NCBI RefSeq assembly: GCF_935825525.1
Contig: NZ_CAKXZT010000152.1
Location: forward strand, 157,843-221,842
Length of the DNA: 64,000 nt
Source: Mesorhizobium escarrei
GTDB lineage: Bacteria > Pseudomonadota > Alphaproteobacteria > Rhizobiales > Rhizobiaceae
Direction: 5' to 3'
The notes below the pieces were generated by a model, which saw nothing but the letters and a program-made list of their open reading frames with translations, was not told the DNA's origin and did no database searches. Of this stretch, positions 1 to 8,819 are shown piece after piece (positions within the stretch are counted from its first letter, which is position 1; every line of letters starts with the position of its first letter). Made by a program: the position numbers and the translations under genes.

Positions 1-131
1 TACGAATAACCGAAATCGCCGATCGGGCCGGTGTAGACCCAGCAGGCTTTCAGCTTTTCCTGAGCTTCGGCGGTCGCCGCCAGCGACAATGTCGCCGCCG
101 TGGCTACCAGCGCAATAAGCAGTTTTTTCAT
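1..131 (-). CDS. BMP-family ABC substrate-binding protein, 5' part only
   Basis: The window edge cuts this gene, leaving about the first 43 codons. The start is an ATG at 131. The N-terminus is a classic signal peptide (MKKLL, then an Ala/Leu-rich core ending near AEAQE), followed by KACWVYTGPIGDFGYS. That segment resembles the opening strand of BMP/Med-family lipoprotein-like binding proteins (GFVYVGPVGD-type). It should bind a purine nucleoside or related ligand in the periplasm and deliver it to the permeases encoded just upstream on the same strand. The gap to the preceding permease gene is 50 bp, which supports one operon. Only the N-terminus is visible, so the ligand cannot be assigned. 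Confidence 0.8.
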   Translation of the reverse strand, partial: MKKLLIALVATAATLSLAATAEAQEKLKACWVYTGPIGDFGYS

Positions 132-181
132 CGTGTTACCTCTCTGAGTTAAACCTTGGAGCTTCCCGTCTGTTTTTATTG

Positions 182-1102
182 TCAACGATCCGGAACGAAT
201 GGCTGCCCCAAGGAAGCCGGTGTGTTCATCATCGTCAAACGCTTGTTGCGCGAGATTAGAACGAGAACCACGATGGTTGCCAGATAGGGCAACGAAGAAA
301 GCAGTTGCGAGGGAACCGGAATGCCAAAAGCCTGTGCATGAAGCTGGCCGATCCAGACCGCGCCGAAGATATAGGCGCCCGCCAGCACCCGCCATGGCCG
401 CCATGATGCGAACACGACCAGCGCCAGCGCGATCCAGCCGCGTCCGGCGGTCATGTTCTCCACCCATTGCGGCGTATAGACAAGCGACAGATGGCCTCCG
501 GCAAGGCCTGCACAGGCGCCGCCGAAGATCACCGCCAGGTAGCGGTAGCGGATGACCTTGATGCCAAGCGCATGCGCCGATGTGTGGCTGTCGCCGATCG
601 AGCGCAGCGTCAGTCCGGTGCGGGTCTTGAACAGGAACCACATGACGGCAGCGGTCAATGCAATCGAGATGTAGAAGATCGGGTCCTGGCCGAACAGCAA
701 CCTGCCAATGACAGGGATCGCTGTCAGGCCGGGAATGTCGAGGTTTGGCAGCCTCGCGCCGGGCTGGCCGACAAAGCTGGTGCCCATCATGCCGGAAAGG
801 CCGAGGCCGAGCAATGTCAGCGACAGGCCGGTCGCCACCTGGTTGGTGGCCAGCGACAACGTCATGACGGCGAACAGCAGTGAAAACACCGCGCCCAGGG
901 CGATCGCCGCCAACAACCCGATCCATGGCGATCCGGTGAGATAGCCGGCGCCGAAACCGCCGACCGCGCCCATGATCATCATGCCTTCGACGCCGAGATT
1001 GAGCACGCCGGAACGTTCGACCACCAGCTCGCCGATCGCTGCGATCAGCAAAGGCGTCGCCGCGGTTGCGATGGTCAAAAGAATGTTGACGGTGATGTCC
1101 AT
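182..1102 (-). CDS. ABC transporter permease (BMP/nucleoside or sugar type)
   Basis: A 306-residue multi-pass inner-membrane protein of the BPD_transp_2 family, like YufQ/NupC-type subunits of BMP-dependent nucleoside importers. Hydrophobic segments run nearly throughout. The motif GELVVERSGVLNLGVEGMM near residues 25-44 is typical of this subfamily. The ATG at 1102 overlaps the stop codon of the preceding permease gene (ATGA), which indicates translational coupling. It should form the heterodimeric channel with the protein from 1102-2214. The neighbouring BMP binding protein and double-NBD ATPase make nucleoside uptake the best guess. A simple-sugar substrate is possible because the ATPase family also serves RbsA-like systems. 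Confidence 0.88.
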   Translation of the reverse strand: MDITVNILLTIATAATPLLIAAIGELVVERSGVLNLGVEGMMIMGAVGGFGAGYLTGSPWIGLLAAIALGAVFSLLFAVMTLSLATNQVATGLSLTLLGLGLSGMMGTSFVGQPGARLPNLDIPGLTAIPVIGRLLFGQDPIFYISIALTAAVMWFLFKTRTGLTLRSIGDSHTSAHALGIKVIRYRYLAVIFGGACAGLAGGHLSLVYTPQWVENMTAGRGWIALALVVFASWRPWRVLAGAYIFGAVWIGQLHAQAFGIPVPSQLLSSLPYLATIVVLVLISRNKRLTMMNTPASLGQPFVPDR

Positions 1103-2214
1103 CAGTGGGCCTCCTCCAGCTTCGGCGCGGATTCAAGCGTCGGCGCAGCCAAGCCGATCAGACGAATGCGGTAGTGAATGAGCGTGTCGCAGCCGAGCAC
1201 GAAGAACAGGAGCATGCCCTGGAAGACGCGCGCCACCTTGTCGGAGATGCCGAGCGCGCTTTGCACCGCCTCGCCGCCGAGATAGGTCAGCGCCAGCACC
1301 AGGCCCGCCGCGACAATGCCCAATGGATTGAGCCGGCCGAGGAACGCCACGATGATGGCGGCAAAGCCGTAGCCGGGCGAAATCACCGGCTGCAGCTGGC
1401 CAATGGCGCCGGAGACTTCCGAGATGCCGGCAAGTCCGGCCAGGGCCCCCGACAGCATGAAGGCGAAGAACACCATCCGGTTGATACCGAAGCCGGCGAA
1501 GCGCCCTGCCCTTGGGCTTGAGCCGAGCACGCGAACCTCAAAGCCTTTCAGCATGCGGCTCATCAGGATCCAGACCAGCACCGCCGCGACCAGCGCGAAC
1601 ACGAAACCCCAATTGGCACGGCCGGAGGCCGGCATCAGTTCCGGCAATATGGCCGAGTCGTTGAACTGTATCGTCTGCGGGAAATTGAAACCCTTTGGAT
1701 CGCGCCACGGCCCGCGCACCAGCCAGTCGAGGAACAGCTGCGCGACATAGACCAGCATCAGGCTGGTCAGGATCTCGTTGGTGTTGAAGCGCGCCTTGAG
1801 CAGGGCGGGAATGGCGGCGTAGGCGGCACCGCCGACCATGCCGAACAGCAGCATCAGCGGCAGCACCAGCGGCCCTTCAAACTGCGGAAACAGCACCGGA
1901 ATGCTCGAGCCGACGATGCCGCCCAGGATGAATTGGCCTTCCGCGCCGATGTTCCAGATGTTGGCTCTGTAGCAAACCGACAGGCCGACCCCGATCAGGA
2001 TGAGCGGTGCCGCCTTGATCGCCAGCTCATGCAGCTGCCAGACCTGACTGACAGGCTCGAGGAAGTAGATTTGGAACGCCATCAAGGGATTGACGCCAAG
2101 CAGCGCGAACAGGATGGCGCCGGCAATGATCGTCAGCGCGAATGCAATGAAGGGCGACAGCGCCGAGAACAGCATCGAGCGCTGCGGCCGTTTGACAAGT
2201 TCGAGGCGCATCAT
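1102..2214 (-). CDS. ABC transporter permease (BMP/nucleoside or sugar type)
   Basis: A 370-residue multi-pass permease, the larger partner of the pair. It carries the characteristic YRANIWNIGAEGQFILGGI stretch around residue 85, seen in YufP/BmpB-like subunits. The open frame extends upstream to 2463, but that part overlaps the ATPase gene and has the arginine-rich composition of an antisense frame. The start is therefore placed at the ATG at 2214, which overlaps the ATPase stop codon as ATGA; a second ATG follows immediately. It forms the transmembrane channel with the 182-1102 product. Confidence 0.88.
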   Translation of the reverse strand: MMRLELVKRPQRSMLFSALSPFIAFALTIIAGAILFALLGVNPLMAFQIYFLEPVSQVWQLHELAIKAAPLILIGVGLSVCYRANIWNIGAEGQFILGGIVGSSIPVLFPQFEGPLVLPLMLLFGMVGGAAYAAIPALLKARFNTNEILTSLMLVYVAQLFLDWLVRGPWRDPKGFNFPQTIQFNDSAILPELMPASGRANWGFVFALVAAVLVWILMSRMLKGFEVRVLGSSPRAGRFAGFGINRMVFFAFMLSGALAGLAGISEVSGAIGQLQPVISPGYGFAAIIVAFLGRLNPLGIVAAGLVLALTYLGGEAVQSALGISDKVARVFQGMLLFFVLGCDTLIHYRIRLIGLAAPTLESAPKLEEAH

Positions 2215-3788
2215 GACGTCTCCAGAGCGTGTTCGGCGTGGCCCGGCTCGGCCCCGCCCATCAGTAGTCCGATCCTTTCGAACGTGGCCTCGGCGATCGG
2301 CAAAGGCTTCGACAATTCGCCATTGTGCATCACCGCGATCGCGTCGGATATCTCGAACAATTCGTCGAGATCCTGGCTGATGACCAGCACTGCCGAGCCG
2401 CTGCGCGCCAATTCGATCAGCGTCTGCCGAATGTGAGCGGCCGCACCGGCGTCGACGCCCCACGTCGGCTGATTGACGACCATGACGCTTGGCCTACGGT
2501 CGAGTTCGCGGCCGACGATGAATTTCTGCAGATTGCCGCCTGAAAGCGCTGCCGCCTCCGGGTCCGGAGCGCTCTTGCGCACATCCATCGCCTTGATGAT
2601 GCGTTGGGCAGCGGCGTAGATCGCATCGCTTTTGACCATTCCGCCGGCGCCGACAAACACCTTGCCGTCGGTGGCATGGCGCGACAGCAGCAGGTTTTCC
2701 GAAAGCTTCATGCGGGGTGCTGCACCGTGGCCGAGCCGCTCTTCCGGCACGAAGGCAGCGCCCATCAGCCGCCTGCCGGTTATGCTGAGGCCGCCGGCGT
2801 CCTTGCCGCGGATGCGTACCGAGGCGGCATCCTGCTGCGGCACCTCGCCGGAAACGGATTCGAAGAACTCGCCCTGGCCGTTGCCGGCGACGCCTGCAAT
2901 GCCGATCACTTCGCCGGCGCGTACGGTCAAGTTGATGTTTCTGAGCGGGATCGAGAACGGTGTTGCCGGCTTGCGGCTGAGCGCGCGGATTTCAAGCAGC
3001 GGCTGCGCGGTCTCGATACCCTGGGCCGGCGCGCGCACCACGGCCTGCACGTCGTTGCCGACCATCATGCGGGCCAGCGATGCCGCGGTTTCCTTGCGCG
3101 GATTGCAATGGCCAACCACCTTGCCGTGGCGCAGCACGGTGGCGCGGTCGCAGATACGCTTGACCTCTTCCAGCCGGTGCGAAATGTAGAGGATGGACTT
3201 TCCTTCCGAGCGCAGCCGTTCGAGCGTCTCGAACAGCTTGTCGGCTTCCTGTGGCGTCAGCACCGAGGTCGGCTCGTCGAGAATGATGAGTTGCGGCGTC
3301 TGCAGCAGACAGCGGATGATCTCGATACGCTGGCGCTCACCGACCGAGAGGTCGCCGACCAGCGATTGCGGATCGAGCGGCAGGCCGTAGCTATAGGAAA
3401 GCGCCCTCGCCTTCGCGGCAATCGTGCTGATCGGCGAACCGTCGTCCAGCGACAGCGCGATGTTCTCGGCCGCCGTCAGTGCCTCGAACAGCGAAAAATG
3501 CTGGAACACCATGCCGATGCCAAGCTTCTTCGCAAAGCCGGGATTGGTGATCGTGACCGCTTGGCCGTTCCAGAAAATCTCGCCCGAATTGGGCTCCAGC
3601 GTTCCGAACAGCATTTTGACGAGCGTCGACTTGCCGGCGCCGTTCTCGCCGAGCAACGCGTGGATTTCGCCTTTTGCGACGGTGAGATCGATATGGTCGC
3701 ACGCTGTCAGTGTGCCGAACGTCTTGGTAAGGCCACGAACCTCAAGCAGGTTTGCGTCGTCCTGATTTGCACTCACAGTGCCTCCCAT
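2211..3788 (-). CDS. ABC transporter ATP-binding protein, two fused nucleotide-binding domains
   Basis: A 525-residue cytoplasmic ATPase of the RbsA/YufO type. The first NBD has a Walker A GENGAGKST, the signature LSVGERQRIEI and the Walker B LIILDEPT. The second NBD has a degenerate Walker A (GVAGNGQGEF) and signature SGGNLQKFIVGREL, the usual asymmetry for this family. It powers import through the two coupled permeases. The chosen ATG at 3788 gives MGGTVSANQDD. A further in-frame start at 3860 would add 24 residues that do not look like this family. The gene leads the operon, with BMP protein last. Confidence 0.9.
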   Translation of the reverse strand: MGGTVSANQDDANLLEVRGLTKTFGTLTACDHIDLTVAKGEIHALLGENGAGKSTLVKMLFGTLEPNSGEIFWNGQAVTITNPGFAKKLGIGMVFQHFSLFEALTAAENIALSLDDGSPISTIAAKARALSYSYGLPLDPQSLVGDLSVGERQRIEIIRCLLQTPQLIILDEPTSVLTPQEADKLFETLERLRSEGKSILYISHRLEEVKRICDRATVLRHGKVVGHCNPRKETAASLARMMVGNDVQAVVRAPAQGIETAQPLLEIRALSRKPATPFSIPLRNINLTVRAGEVIGIAGVAGNGQGEFFESVSGEVPQQDAASVRIRGKDAGGLSITGRRLMGAAFVPEERLGHGAAPRMKLSENLLLSRHATDGKVFVGAGGMVKSDAIYAAAQRIIKAMDVRKSAPDPEAAALSGGNLQKFIVGRELDRRPSVMVVNQPTWGVDAGAAAHIRQTLIELARSGSAVLVISQDLDELFEISDAIAVMHNGELSKPLPIAEATFERIGLLMGGAEPGHAEHALETS

Positions 3789-3900
3789 CTGGTTTGCCAG
3801 ATATGTTCTGTGTTCCCGCAGGCATGGTATGCGCGGCCTGCTGTCATCGCAAAGCGGCACCCGTCTTGAAAGAGCTTCAAGAATTTCAGCGGAAACCTAA

Positions 3901-4004
3901 CGCATCGGCCCGAAAATCGAAATCGATTTTCGGAAAGCATGATGCGTAGATTCAAAATGTTGGAGCGTGCTTTTTGTGCGTCCAAGTGGACGCAAGTCGC
4001 TCTA
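3901..4004. repeat. Intergenic palindromic repeat, family A, copy 1
   Basis: Begins CGCATCGGCCCG, then a near-perfect palindrome at 3911-3932 (CGAAAATCG / CGATTTTCG arms), then GGAAAGCATGATGCG. A second inverted segment follows (GCGTCCA / TGGACGC at about 3978-3993). The same order of blocks occurs at 46163-46257 and, decayed, at 8820-8910. It lies between the ABC operon and the quinone oxidoreductase gene. I recall such elements as abundant between genes in Mesorhizobium. The role (RNA hairpin, terminator or binding site) is unknown. Confidence 0.7.
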
Positions 4005-4018
4005 AGCGATAGCAAGGC

Positions 4019-4996
4019 TCAGGGGATGAGAATGGTTGTCCCGGTCGTCCTGCGGCCTTCAAGGTCGGAATGCGCCTTGCCGGCGTCCTCGAGCGAGTAG
4101 CGCTGATTGATCTTGATCTTGACCGCGCCGCTGAGCACGATTTCGAACAGCGCGGCGGCGGACGCCTCCAGGTCTTCGCGCTTGGCGTTGTAGACGAACA
4201 GCGTCGGACGGGTTGCGAACAGCGAACCTTTCTGCGCCAGCAACGACATGCTGAACGGCGGGACCGGTCCCGACGATTGACCGAAGCTGGCGAACATGCC
4301 GAGCGGCTTCAGGCAGTCGAGTGAGGCCGGAAAGGTGTCGTTGCCGACCGAATCATAGACGACGTCGCATTTTTTGCCGCCGGTGATGGCCAGGACGCCG
4401 GCGACGAAGTCCTGCTCGCGGTAGTTGATGACGTGGTCGAAACCATGCGCCTTGGCGAGCTCGATCTTGTCGGCGGAGCTGGCGGTGCCGATCACGGTTG
4501 CGCCAAGATGCTTGGCCCATTGGCCGAGGATCAGCCCGACGCCGCCGGCCGCCGCGTGAAACAGGATCGTGTCGCCCGCCTTCACCTTGAAGGTCCGGCG
4601 CAGCAGATACTGCGCCGTCATCCCTTTCAGCATCATGGCCGCCGCCTGTGCTTCGCTGATGCCGTCCGGCACCTTGACGACGCGATCGGCGGCGATCACG
4701 CGCTGCTCGGCATAGGCGCCAGTCGTCACGGCGTAGGCAATGCGATCGCCCGGCTTCAGCCAGTCGATATCAGCGCCCACTTCCACGACCACCCCGGCCG
4801 CCTCGCTGCCGGGTATCAGCGGGAAACCGCCTGGCGGCTGGTAAAGGCCGGAGCGATGATAGACGTCGATGAAATTGAGGCCGATCGCCGTGTGCCTGAC
4901 CAGGATTTGCCCCGAGCCGGGTTGGCCTGGATCGGCGTCCTCATAGGTCAGGACCTCCGGACCGCCATGGGCGTGGATGCGTATTGCTTTGGACAT
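4019..4996 (-). CDS. NADPH:quinone oxidoreductase, zeta-crystallin type
   Basis: A 325-residue zinc-independent medium-chain dehydrogenase/reductase of the Qor family. The N-terminal catalytic fold includes GLNFIDVYHRSGLY at residues 38-51, and the nucleotide-binding motif AAAGGVGLILGQ is around 148-159. The family reduces quinones with NADPH, generally by single-electron transfer in the cytoplasm. No zinc-binding cysteine cluster is visible, consistent with Qor. Length is normal. It lies on the same strand as pcs, with a block of 16-bp tandem repeats between them. Whether it shares a transcript with pcs is uncertain. Confidence 0.88.
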   Translation of the reverse strand: MSKAIRIHAHGGPEVLTYEDADPGQPGSGQILVRHTAIGLNFIDVYHRSGLYQPPGGFPLIPGSEAAGVVVEVGADIDWLKPGDRIAYAVTTGAYAEQRVIAADRVVKVPDGISEAQAAAMMLKGMTAQYLLRRTFKVKAGDTILFHAAAGGVGLILGQWAKHLGATVIGTASSADKIELAKAHGFDHVINYREQDFVAGVLAITGGKKCDVVYDSVGNDTFPASLDCLKPLGMFASFGQSSGPVPPFSMSLLAQKGSLFATRPTLFVYNAKREDLEASAAALFEIVLSGAVKIKINQRYSLEDAGKAHSDLEGRRTTGTTILIP

Positions 4997-5006
4997 TGAT
5001 GAGGCT

Positions 5007-5070
5007 CTCTTGGGACCAGACTCCCTTAGGACCAGACTTTCTTGGGATCAGGTTTTCTTGGCGCCGAGCG
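5007..5070. repeat. Four imperfect 16-bp tandem repeats between pcs and the quinone reductase gene
   Basis: Units start at 5007, 5023, 5039 and 5055. They read CTCTTGGGACCAGACT, CCCTTAGGACCAGACT, TTCTTGGGATCAGGTT and a diverged fourth. The array spans the leader of the downstream quinone reductase gene and the last codons of pcs, whose stop is at 5048-5050. It looks like slippage-generated duplication. Confidence 0.75.
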
Positions 5071-5884
5071 TTGGAAAGAGCTGCATGATACCGCCGATGC
5101 ATGCGAGGTAAAGGCCGGTGACCGTGATGCCGATCTTGGTGAAGACACTCACCTGCTCGCCCAAGACGCCGATCTGGTCGTAGAAGGCGGCAAGAGCTGC
5201 CTGCGCCAGCGCCAGCGCTCCGAAAGCGCACCATAGCAGCGTCATGCCAAGGTTGATCGGCCGCAGCCGCGCCACCCGCACCGGGTGGATGAAATTGATC
5301 GGCACGAAGGTCAGGATGCCGGCCACCACGACGACGGCGAAAGAAACCCATTGTCCCGGATCGATGACGAACAGCGTGAACACCACCATGTTCCAGACCA
5401 CAGGAAACCCCTTGAAGAAATTTTCCTTGGTCTTCATCCCGGTGTCGGCATAGTAGATCGCGCTCGACACGACGATGATCGCCGCCGACAGGAACGACAG
5501 GCCCTCACCCATGAAGCCGCGCTGGTAAAGCGCGAAGGCCGGTATCAGCACATAGGTGACGTAATCGATGATGTTGTCGAGGAGTTCGCCCGACCACGTC
5601 GGCAGGATTTCTTTGACCTCGAGTTTCCTGGCGATCGGCCCGTCGATGCCGTCGACGAACAGCGCCAGCCCCAGCCACCAGAACATCGCCGTCCAGCGCT
5701 GCTCGCTCGCCGCCACCAGCGACAGGAACGCCAGGAACGAGCCTGACGCGGTCAGCAGATGGACCGAAAACGCGCGCGCCTGCGGCCATGTGACTTTCTT
5801 CTTCGGCCTCGGAATCCTATCAGCGATTTTCCTGGCCGTGATTTTTCCGGCCGTGATTTTTCTGGCCGTTGTTTTTTTGCTCAC
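5048..5884 (-). CDS. pcs: Phosphatidylcholine synthase
   Basis: A 278-residue integral membrane enzyme that condenses CDP-diacylglycerol with choline to give phosphatidylcholine and CMP, the one-step route found in rhizobia and relatives. The CDP-alcohol phosphatidyltransferase signature is present: DGPIARKLE, then G and two spaced aspartates in SGELLDNIIDY. About eight hydrophobic segments follow. I place the start at a GTG at 5884, which overlaps the TGA of the DUF1326 gene (GTGA) and suggests coupled translation. The frame runs on upstream without a stop, but that part is antisense-like over DUF1326. The first 30 residues are an odd basic extension of ARKIT-like pentapeptide repeats. Confidence 0.9.
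   Translation of the reverse strand: MSKKTTARKITAGKITARKIADRIPRPKKKVTWPQARAFSVHLLTASGSFLAFLSLVAASEQRWTAMFWWLGLALFVDGIDGPIARKLEVKEILPTWSGELLDNIIDYVTYVLIPAFALYQRGFMGEGLSFLSAAIIVVSSAIYYADTGMKTKENFFKGFPVVWNMVVFTLFVIDPGQWVSFAVVVVAGILTFVPINFIHPVRVARLRPINLGMTLLWCAFGALALAQAALAAFYDQIGVLGEQVSVFTKIGITVTGLYLACIGGIMQLFPTLGAKKT
5825..5869. repeat. Three 15-bp tandem repeats encoding the basic N-terminus of Pcs
   Basis: Units at 5825, 5840 and 5855 read GATTTTCCTGGCCGT, GATTTTTCCGGCCGT and GATTTTTCTGGCCGT. They are in frame with pcs and encode repeated A-R/G-K-I-T/A pentapeptides on the minus strand. The unit length is a multiple of three, so copy-number change would lengthen the N-terminus without breaking the frame. 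Confidence 0.8.
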
Positions 5885-6495
5885 GGGCCCCGCCAGTCCA
5901 GCTTGCAGATTTCGGCCGAGCGGCCGGCAAAATTCCAGTTGCGGCCGAAGGCCCGCATCTTGCTCTTGTCGGACTTGGCGACGATGATTTCCGGTGCGAT
6001 CCAATACTCCGAATTGCTGATCACCGTATCCTTGTCGCGGTCCTTGCCGGAAATCGGCGTCACCGCCCCATCGATGATCTTCGGGATCTGGAAGATCCGC
6101 GTCCTGTCGCGCGTCTCATAGGTGATCGGCGCTTGTTCGACGCCGAGGAACTTTCCGACCAGGATGGCCAGCAGCGAGGTGGTTCCGCCAGCCTTGCCAG
6201 TGAAAATCCTGGTCAGCGCCCTTACCGCGTAGACTGAGGCGCGCTTGTCGATGAACAGTCCGGCGGTCCAGTTGCCGCGGCTCATATAGCCGGGGATTTC
6301 CATGACCAGCCCAAGATTGAGGCCGGACAGGTCGACCTCGCCGAAATGGCCGGCATCGATGCGGAACCCCGCCCAGGTCTGACAATAGCCCTCGGTCGGC
6401 GGGTGATTGCCGAGGGACAGCACGCAAGGGCAAAAAACCGTGCAATTGCAGGAGAGCACCAGCTCTCCTTTCATTGCCCAGCCTTGATCCGCCAT
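5881..6495 (-). CDS. DUF1326 domain protein
   Basis: A 204-residue protein whose N-terminus carries the DUF1326 cysteine cluster SCNCTVFCPC (about residues 15-24), followed by PPTEGYCQTW. The biochemical function of the family is unknown, and a metal-binding role is only suggested by the cysteines. A strong ribosome-binding site (AGGGAGAG) precedes the ATG at 6495. The upstream neighbour, 12 bp away, encodes a DUF2182 membrane protein; I know these two families as frequent partners. The downstream neighbour is pcs, whose GTG overlaps this stop codon. No signal peptide is visible. Confidence 0.85.
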   Translation of the reverse strand: MADQGWAMKGELVLSCNCTVFCPCVLSLGNHPPTEGYCQTWAGFRIDAGHFGEVDLSGLNLGLVMEIPGYMSRGNWTAGLFIDKRASVYAVRALTRIFTGKAGGTTSLLAILVGKFLGVEQAPITYETRDRTRIFQIPKIIDGAVTPISGKDRDKDTVISNSEYWIAPEIIVAKSDKSKMRAFGRNWNFAGRSAEICKLDWRGP

Positions 6496-6507
6496 CGAAT
6501 TCTCTCC

Positions 6508-7404
6508 CTATGCCAAGACTACTAGCAGGGCGGTTGCCCAGACAAGCAGTATCGCACCGGCGACCCGGGTTGGCAGCCTGCCCTCCGTCTGTTTTTCGAC
6601 CAAGGTGAACAGGCCGATCAACGCCAACCAGAACACGTTCATCACACCGACGGCGAACATCACCAGCATCAGCGCCCAGCAGCAGCCGAGGCACCAGACA
6701 CCCTGCGCCATGCCGAGCCGGAAAATGCGGCCGGGCCTCGCGCTCCAGTTCGAAAACAGGATCGAGAACGGGCTTTTGCATTTTGTCAGGCAGGCTTCCT
6801 TCATGCCGCTGAACTGATAGAGGCCAGCAACCAGAAGCGCAGCCGCTCCTGTCGCTCCGACCACCGGATCCAGCATCTGCACAGATGAGGCGAAGGCGTG
6901 GACGATGAGCGTAAGCGCCGCAAACACTGCCGACGCAGCCAACCACACGCTGAGGTAACCGGCGACCAGGATCAGCGGATGGACGACCGCTTCGCCCTTG
7001 ATCCGCGCGGTATCGGCGATCTCGCAATAGGTGCGGATCATCGGCGCCGCCGAAGGCAGCATGGTGGCGACCGCCATCAGGAACCACATGACGATGAGCG
7101 CTCCGGCCTGCGCGCCGACGCCCCCGTCGAGCGACGCAGGTGCAAGACAAAGGGTGAAGAAGCGCTCGAGAAGATCCGGCAGCGGCAGCCCCGGCAGGTA
7201 CCTGAGCATCATGTCGCCGGGTGCATCGATGCCCGGAACCCGACTTTCGGCGCCACGTATGGCCATGGCGCCAAGAAGCAGCCATGCTAGGACGACGCCT
7301 GCGCCCAAAACGATGTTCACCGCCAGTCGAGGATTGCGCGAGACGTTCGCCGCGGCGCGGCCGAAACGGTCGAGATGACTGAAATCATGGTCTTCGGCGG
7401 TCAT
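6508..7404 (-). CDS. DUF2182 integral membrane protein
   Basis: A 298-residue polytopic membrane protein of the DUF2182 family, described as a predicted metal-binding integral membrane protein. The C-terminal part contains the family hallmark GLYQFSGMKEACLTKCKSP and a GVWCLGCCWALM segment, with paired cysteines and methionines able to bind a soft metal. The ATG at 7404 is preferred. An earlier in-frame start at 7491 would run into the divergent flavoprotein gene. It pairs with the DUF1326 gene 12 bp downstream. Confidence 0.85.
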   Translation of the reverse strand: MTAEDHDFSHLDRFGRAAANVSRNPRLAVNIVLGAGVVLAWLLLGAMAIRGAESRVPGIDAPGDMMLRYLPGLPLPDLLERFFTLCLAPASLDGGVGAQAGALIVMWFLMAVATMLPSAAPMIRTYCEIADTARIKGEAVVHPLILVAGYLSVWLAASAVFAALTLIVHAFASSVQMLDPVVGATGAAALLVAGLYQFSGMKEACLTKCKSPFSILFSNWSARPGRIFRLGMAQGVWCLGCCWALMLVMFAVGVMNVFWLALIGLFTLVEKQTEGRLPTRVAGAILLVWATALLVVLA

Positions 7405-7458
7405 GGCAATCGAATGGGCCGAATCGCCGCGTTGATCAAGCCGCATGATCTGATCTAT

Positions 7459-8721
7459 ATGCTCAATCAGGTCGGACCGACCGCCTCGCATCGCAACCGG
7501 GAAGCCGAATTGGACCGTCGGGAAACAGCACGGATACTGGTTGCCGGCAGTGGCCCGGCGGGGCTGATTGCAGCGCTTCGTTTCGCAGACGCCGGCTTTC
7601 CCGTGACGCTCGTCGGACCCGAGGCAAATGGCCAGGACGGCCGCACGACGGCTCTGATGAATCCGGCCCTGAAGATTCTTGAGCGGTTGGGCGTCCTCGA
7701 TGCGGTGAGGTCCCAGGCCGCACCGCTGAAGGTGATGCGCATCGTCGATGCAACCAGCCGGCTGATCCGCAGCCCGGTGGTCATTTTCCGCGCCAGCGAA
7801 ATCGGCGAGGAGCAGTTCGGGCTGAATTTACCCAACAGTGCGCTCAACCCCGCACTTGCCAGTGTTGTTGCCGCGCATTCCGGCATCGAATGGCGAAAAG
7901 CGATGGTGGAGACCTGGCGCCTCGATGGCGACCATGCGCATGCGATCCTGTCTGACGGCAGCGAGATCACAGCATCGCTGGCCGTCGCTGCCGATGGCCG
8001 TTTGTCGCCGGCCCGCGAGGCTGCCGGCATTTCGACATCCGCGCGGTCCTACCCGCAGGCGGCATTGGTTCTCAATTTCGGCCACCGCAGCGACCACGCT
8101 TTCACCTCAACCGAGTTCCACACCGAGACCGGCCCGTTCACCCAGGTTCCCCTGCCCGGCAACCGGTCCAGCCTTGTCTGGGTGGTAGAGCCGGAAACGG
8201 CGAAGGAACTCGCCGCACTGGACGACGCGGTGCTTTCGATGCGGGTCGAACAGCGGATGCAATCGATGCTGGGCCGGGTGTCCGTCGAACCCGGCCGGCA
8301 GATCTACCAGCTTTCAGGCGTGACGCCGCGGTGCTTCGCGCGCAACCGGGTGGCACTTGTCGGCGAAGCCGCCCATGTGTTCCCGCCGATCGGCGCGCAA
8401 GGTCTCAACCTTGGTATCAGGGATATCGATGATCTAACTGGAATTGCCTGCAAAAACAGGGCCGACCCGGGCGCCGTCAAGGCACTCGCAGCCTATGACT
8501 TTAAGCGCCGGCCCGACATCCTGGCGCGCAGCAATGCGGTCAACCTGCTCAACAGGTCGCTGCTCTCACAGATGCTGCCGGCACAGATGGCGCGCAGTGC
8601 TGGCCTTGGCGTGCTCGGCGGCTTCGCGCCGCTCCGCGCCTTCTTCATGCGCGAGGGGCTGCGGCCCGGCAGTGGTTTTGCGGCGCTCGCCGGCGGCCTA
8701 AGGAAACAGATCCGGCGGTAG
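7459..8721 (+). CDS. UbiH/COQ6-family FAD-dependent monooxygenase
   Basis: A 420-residue flavoprotein hydroxylase. The Rossmann FAD motif ILVAGSGPAGLIAAL is near the N-terminus, a DG-type motif (VAADGRLSPARE) is in the middle, and the second FAD motif RVALVGEAAHVFPPIGAQGLN is near residue 305. These are the three signatures of the UbiH/UbiF/VisC/COQ6 group that hydroxylates the ubiquinone ring. The open frame begins at 7375, but the ATG at 7459 leaves room for a divergent promoter against the DUF2182 gene. Other flavin hydroxylases share these motifs, so the exact ring position or substrate is not assigned. Confidence 0.82.
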   Translation: MLNQVGPTASHRNREAELDRRETARILVAGSGPAGLIAALRFADAGFPVTLVGPEANGQDGRTTALMNPALKILERLGVLDAVRSQAAPLKVMRIVDATSRLIRSPVVIFRASEIGEEQFGLNLPNSALNPALASVVAAHSGIEWRKAMVETWRLDGDHAHAILSDGSEITASLAVAADGRLSPAREAAGISTSARSYPQAALVLNFGHRSDHAFTSTEFHTETGPFTQVPLPGNRSSLVWVVEPETAKELAALDDAVLSMRVEQRMQSMLGRVSVEPGRQIYQLSGVTPRCFARNRVALVGEAAHVFPPIGAQGLNLGIRDIDDLTGIACKNRADPGAVKALAAYDFKRRPDILARSNAVNLLNRSLLSQMLPAQMARSAGLGVLGGFAPLRAFFMREGLRPGSGFAALAGGLRKQIRR

Positions 8722-8819
8722 CACGTCCTCGGGACGAGCTGGCCCGTAGCTTGGCAGGCGTCAAGCGGTTGGCATTGAATTAATGCGGCGTCTGCGCCAA
8801 ATAGGTCAGGCATCCGCCA

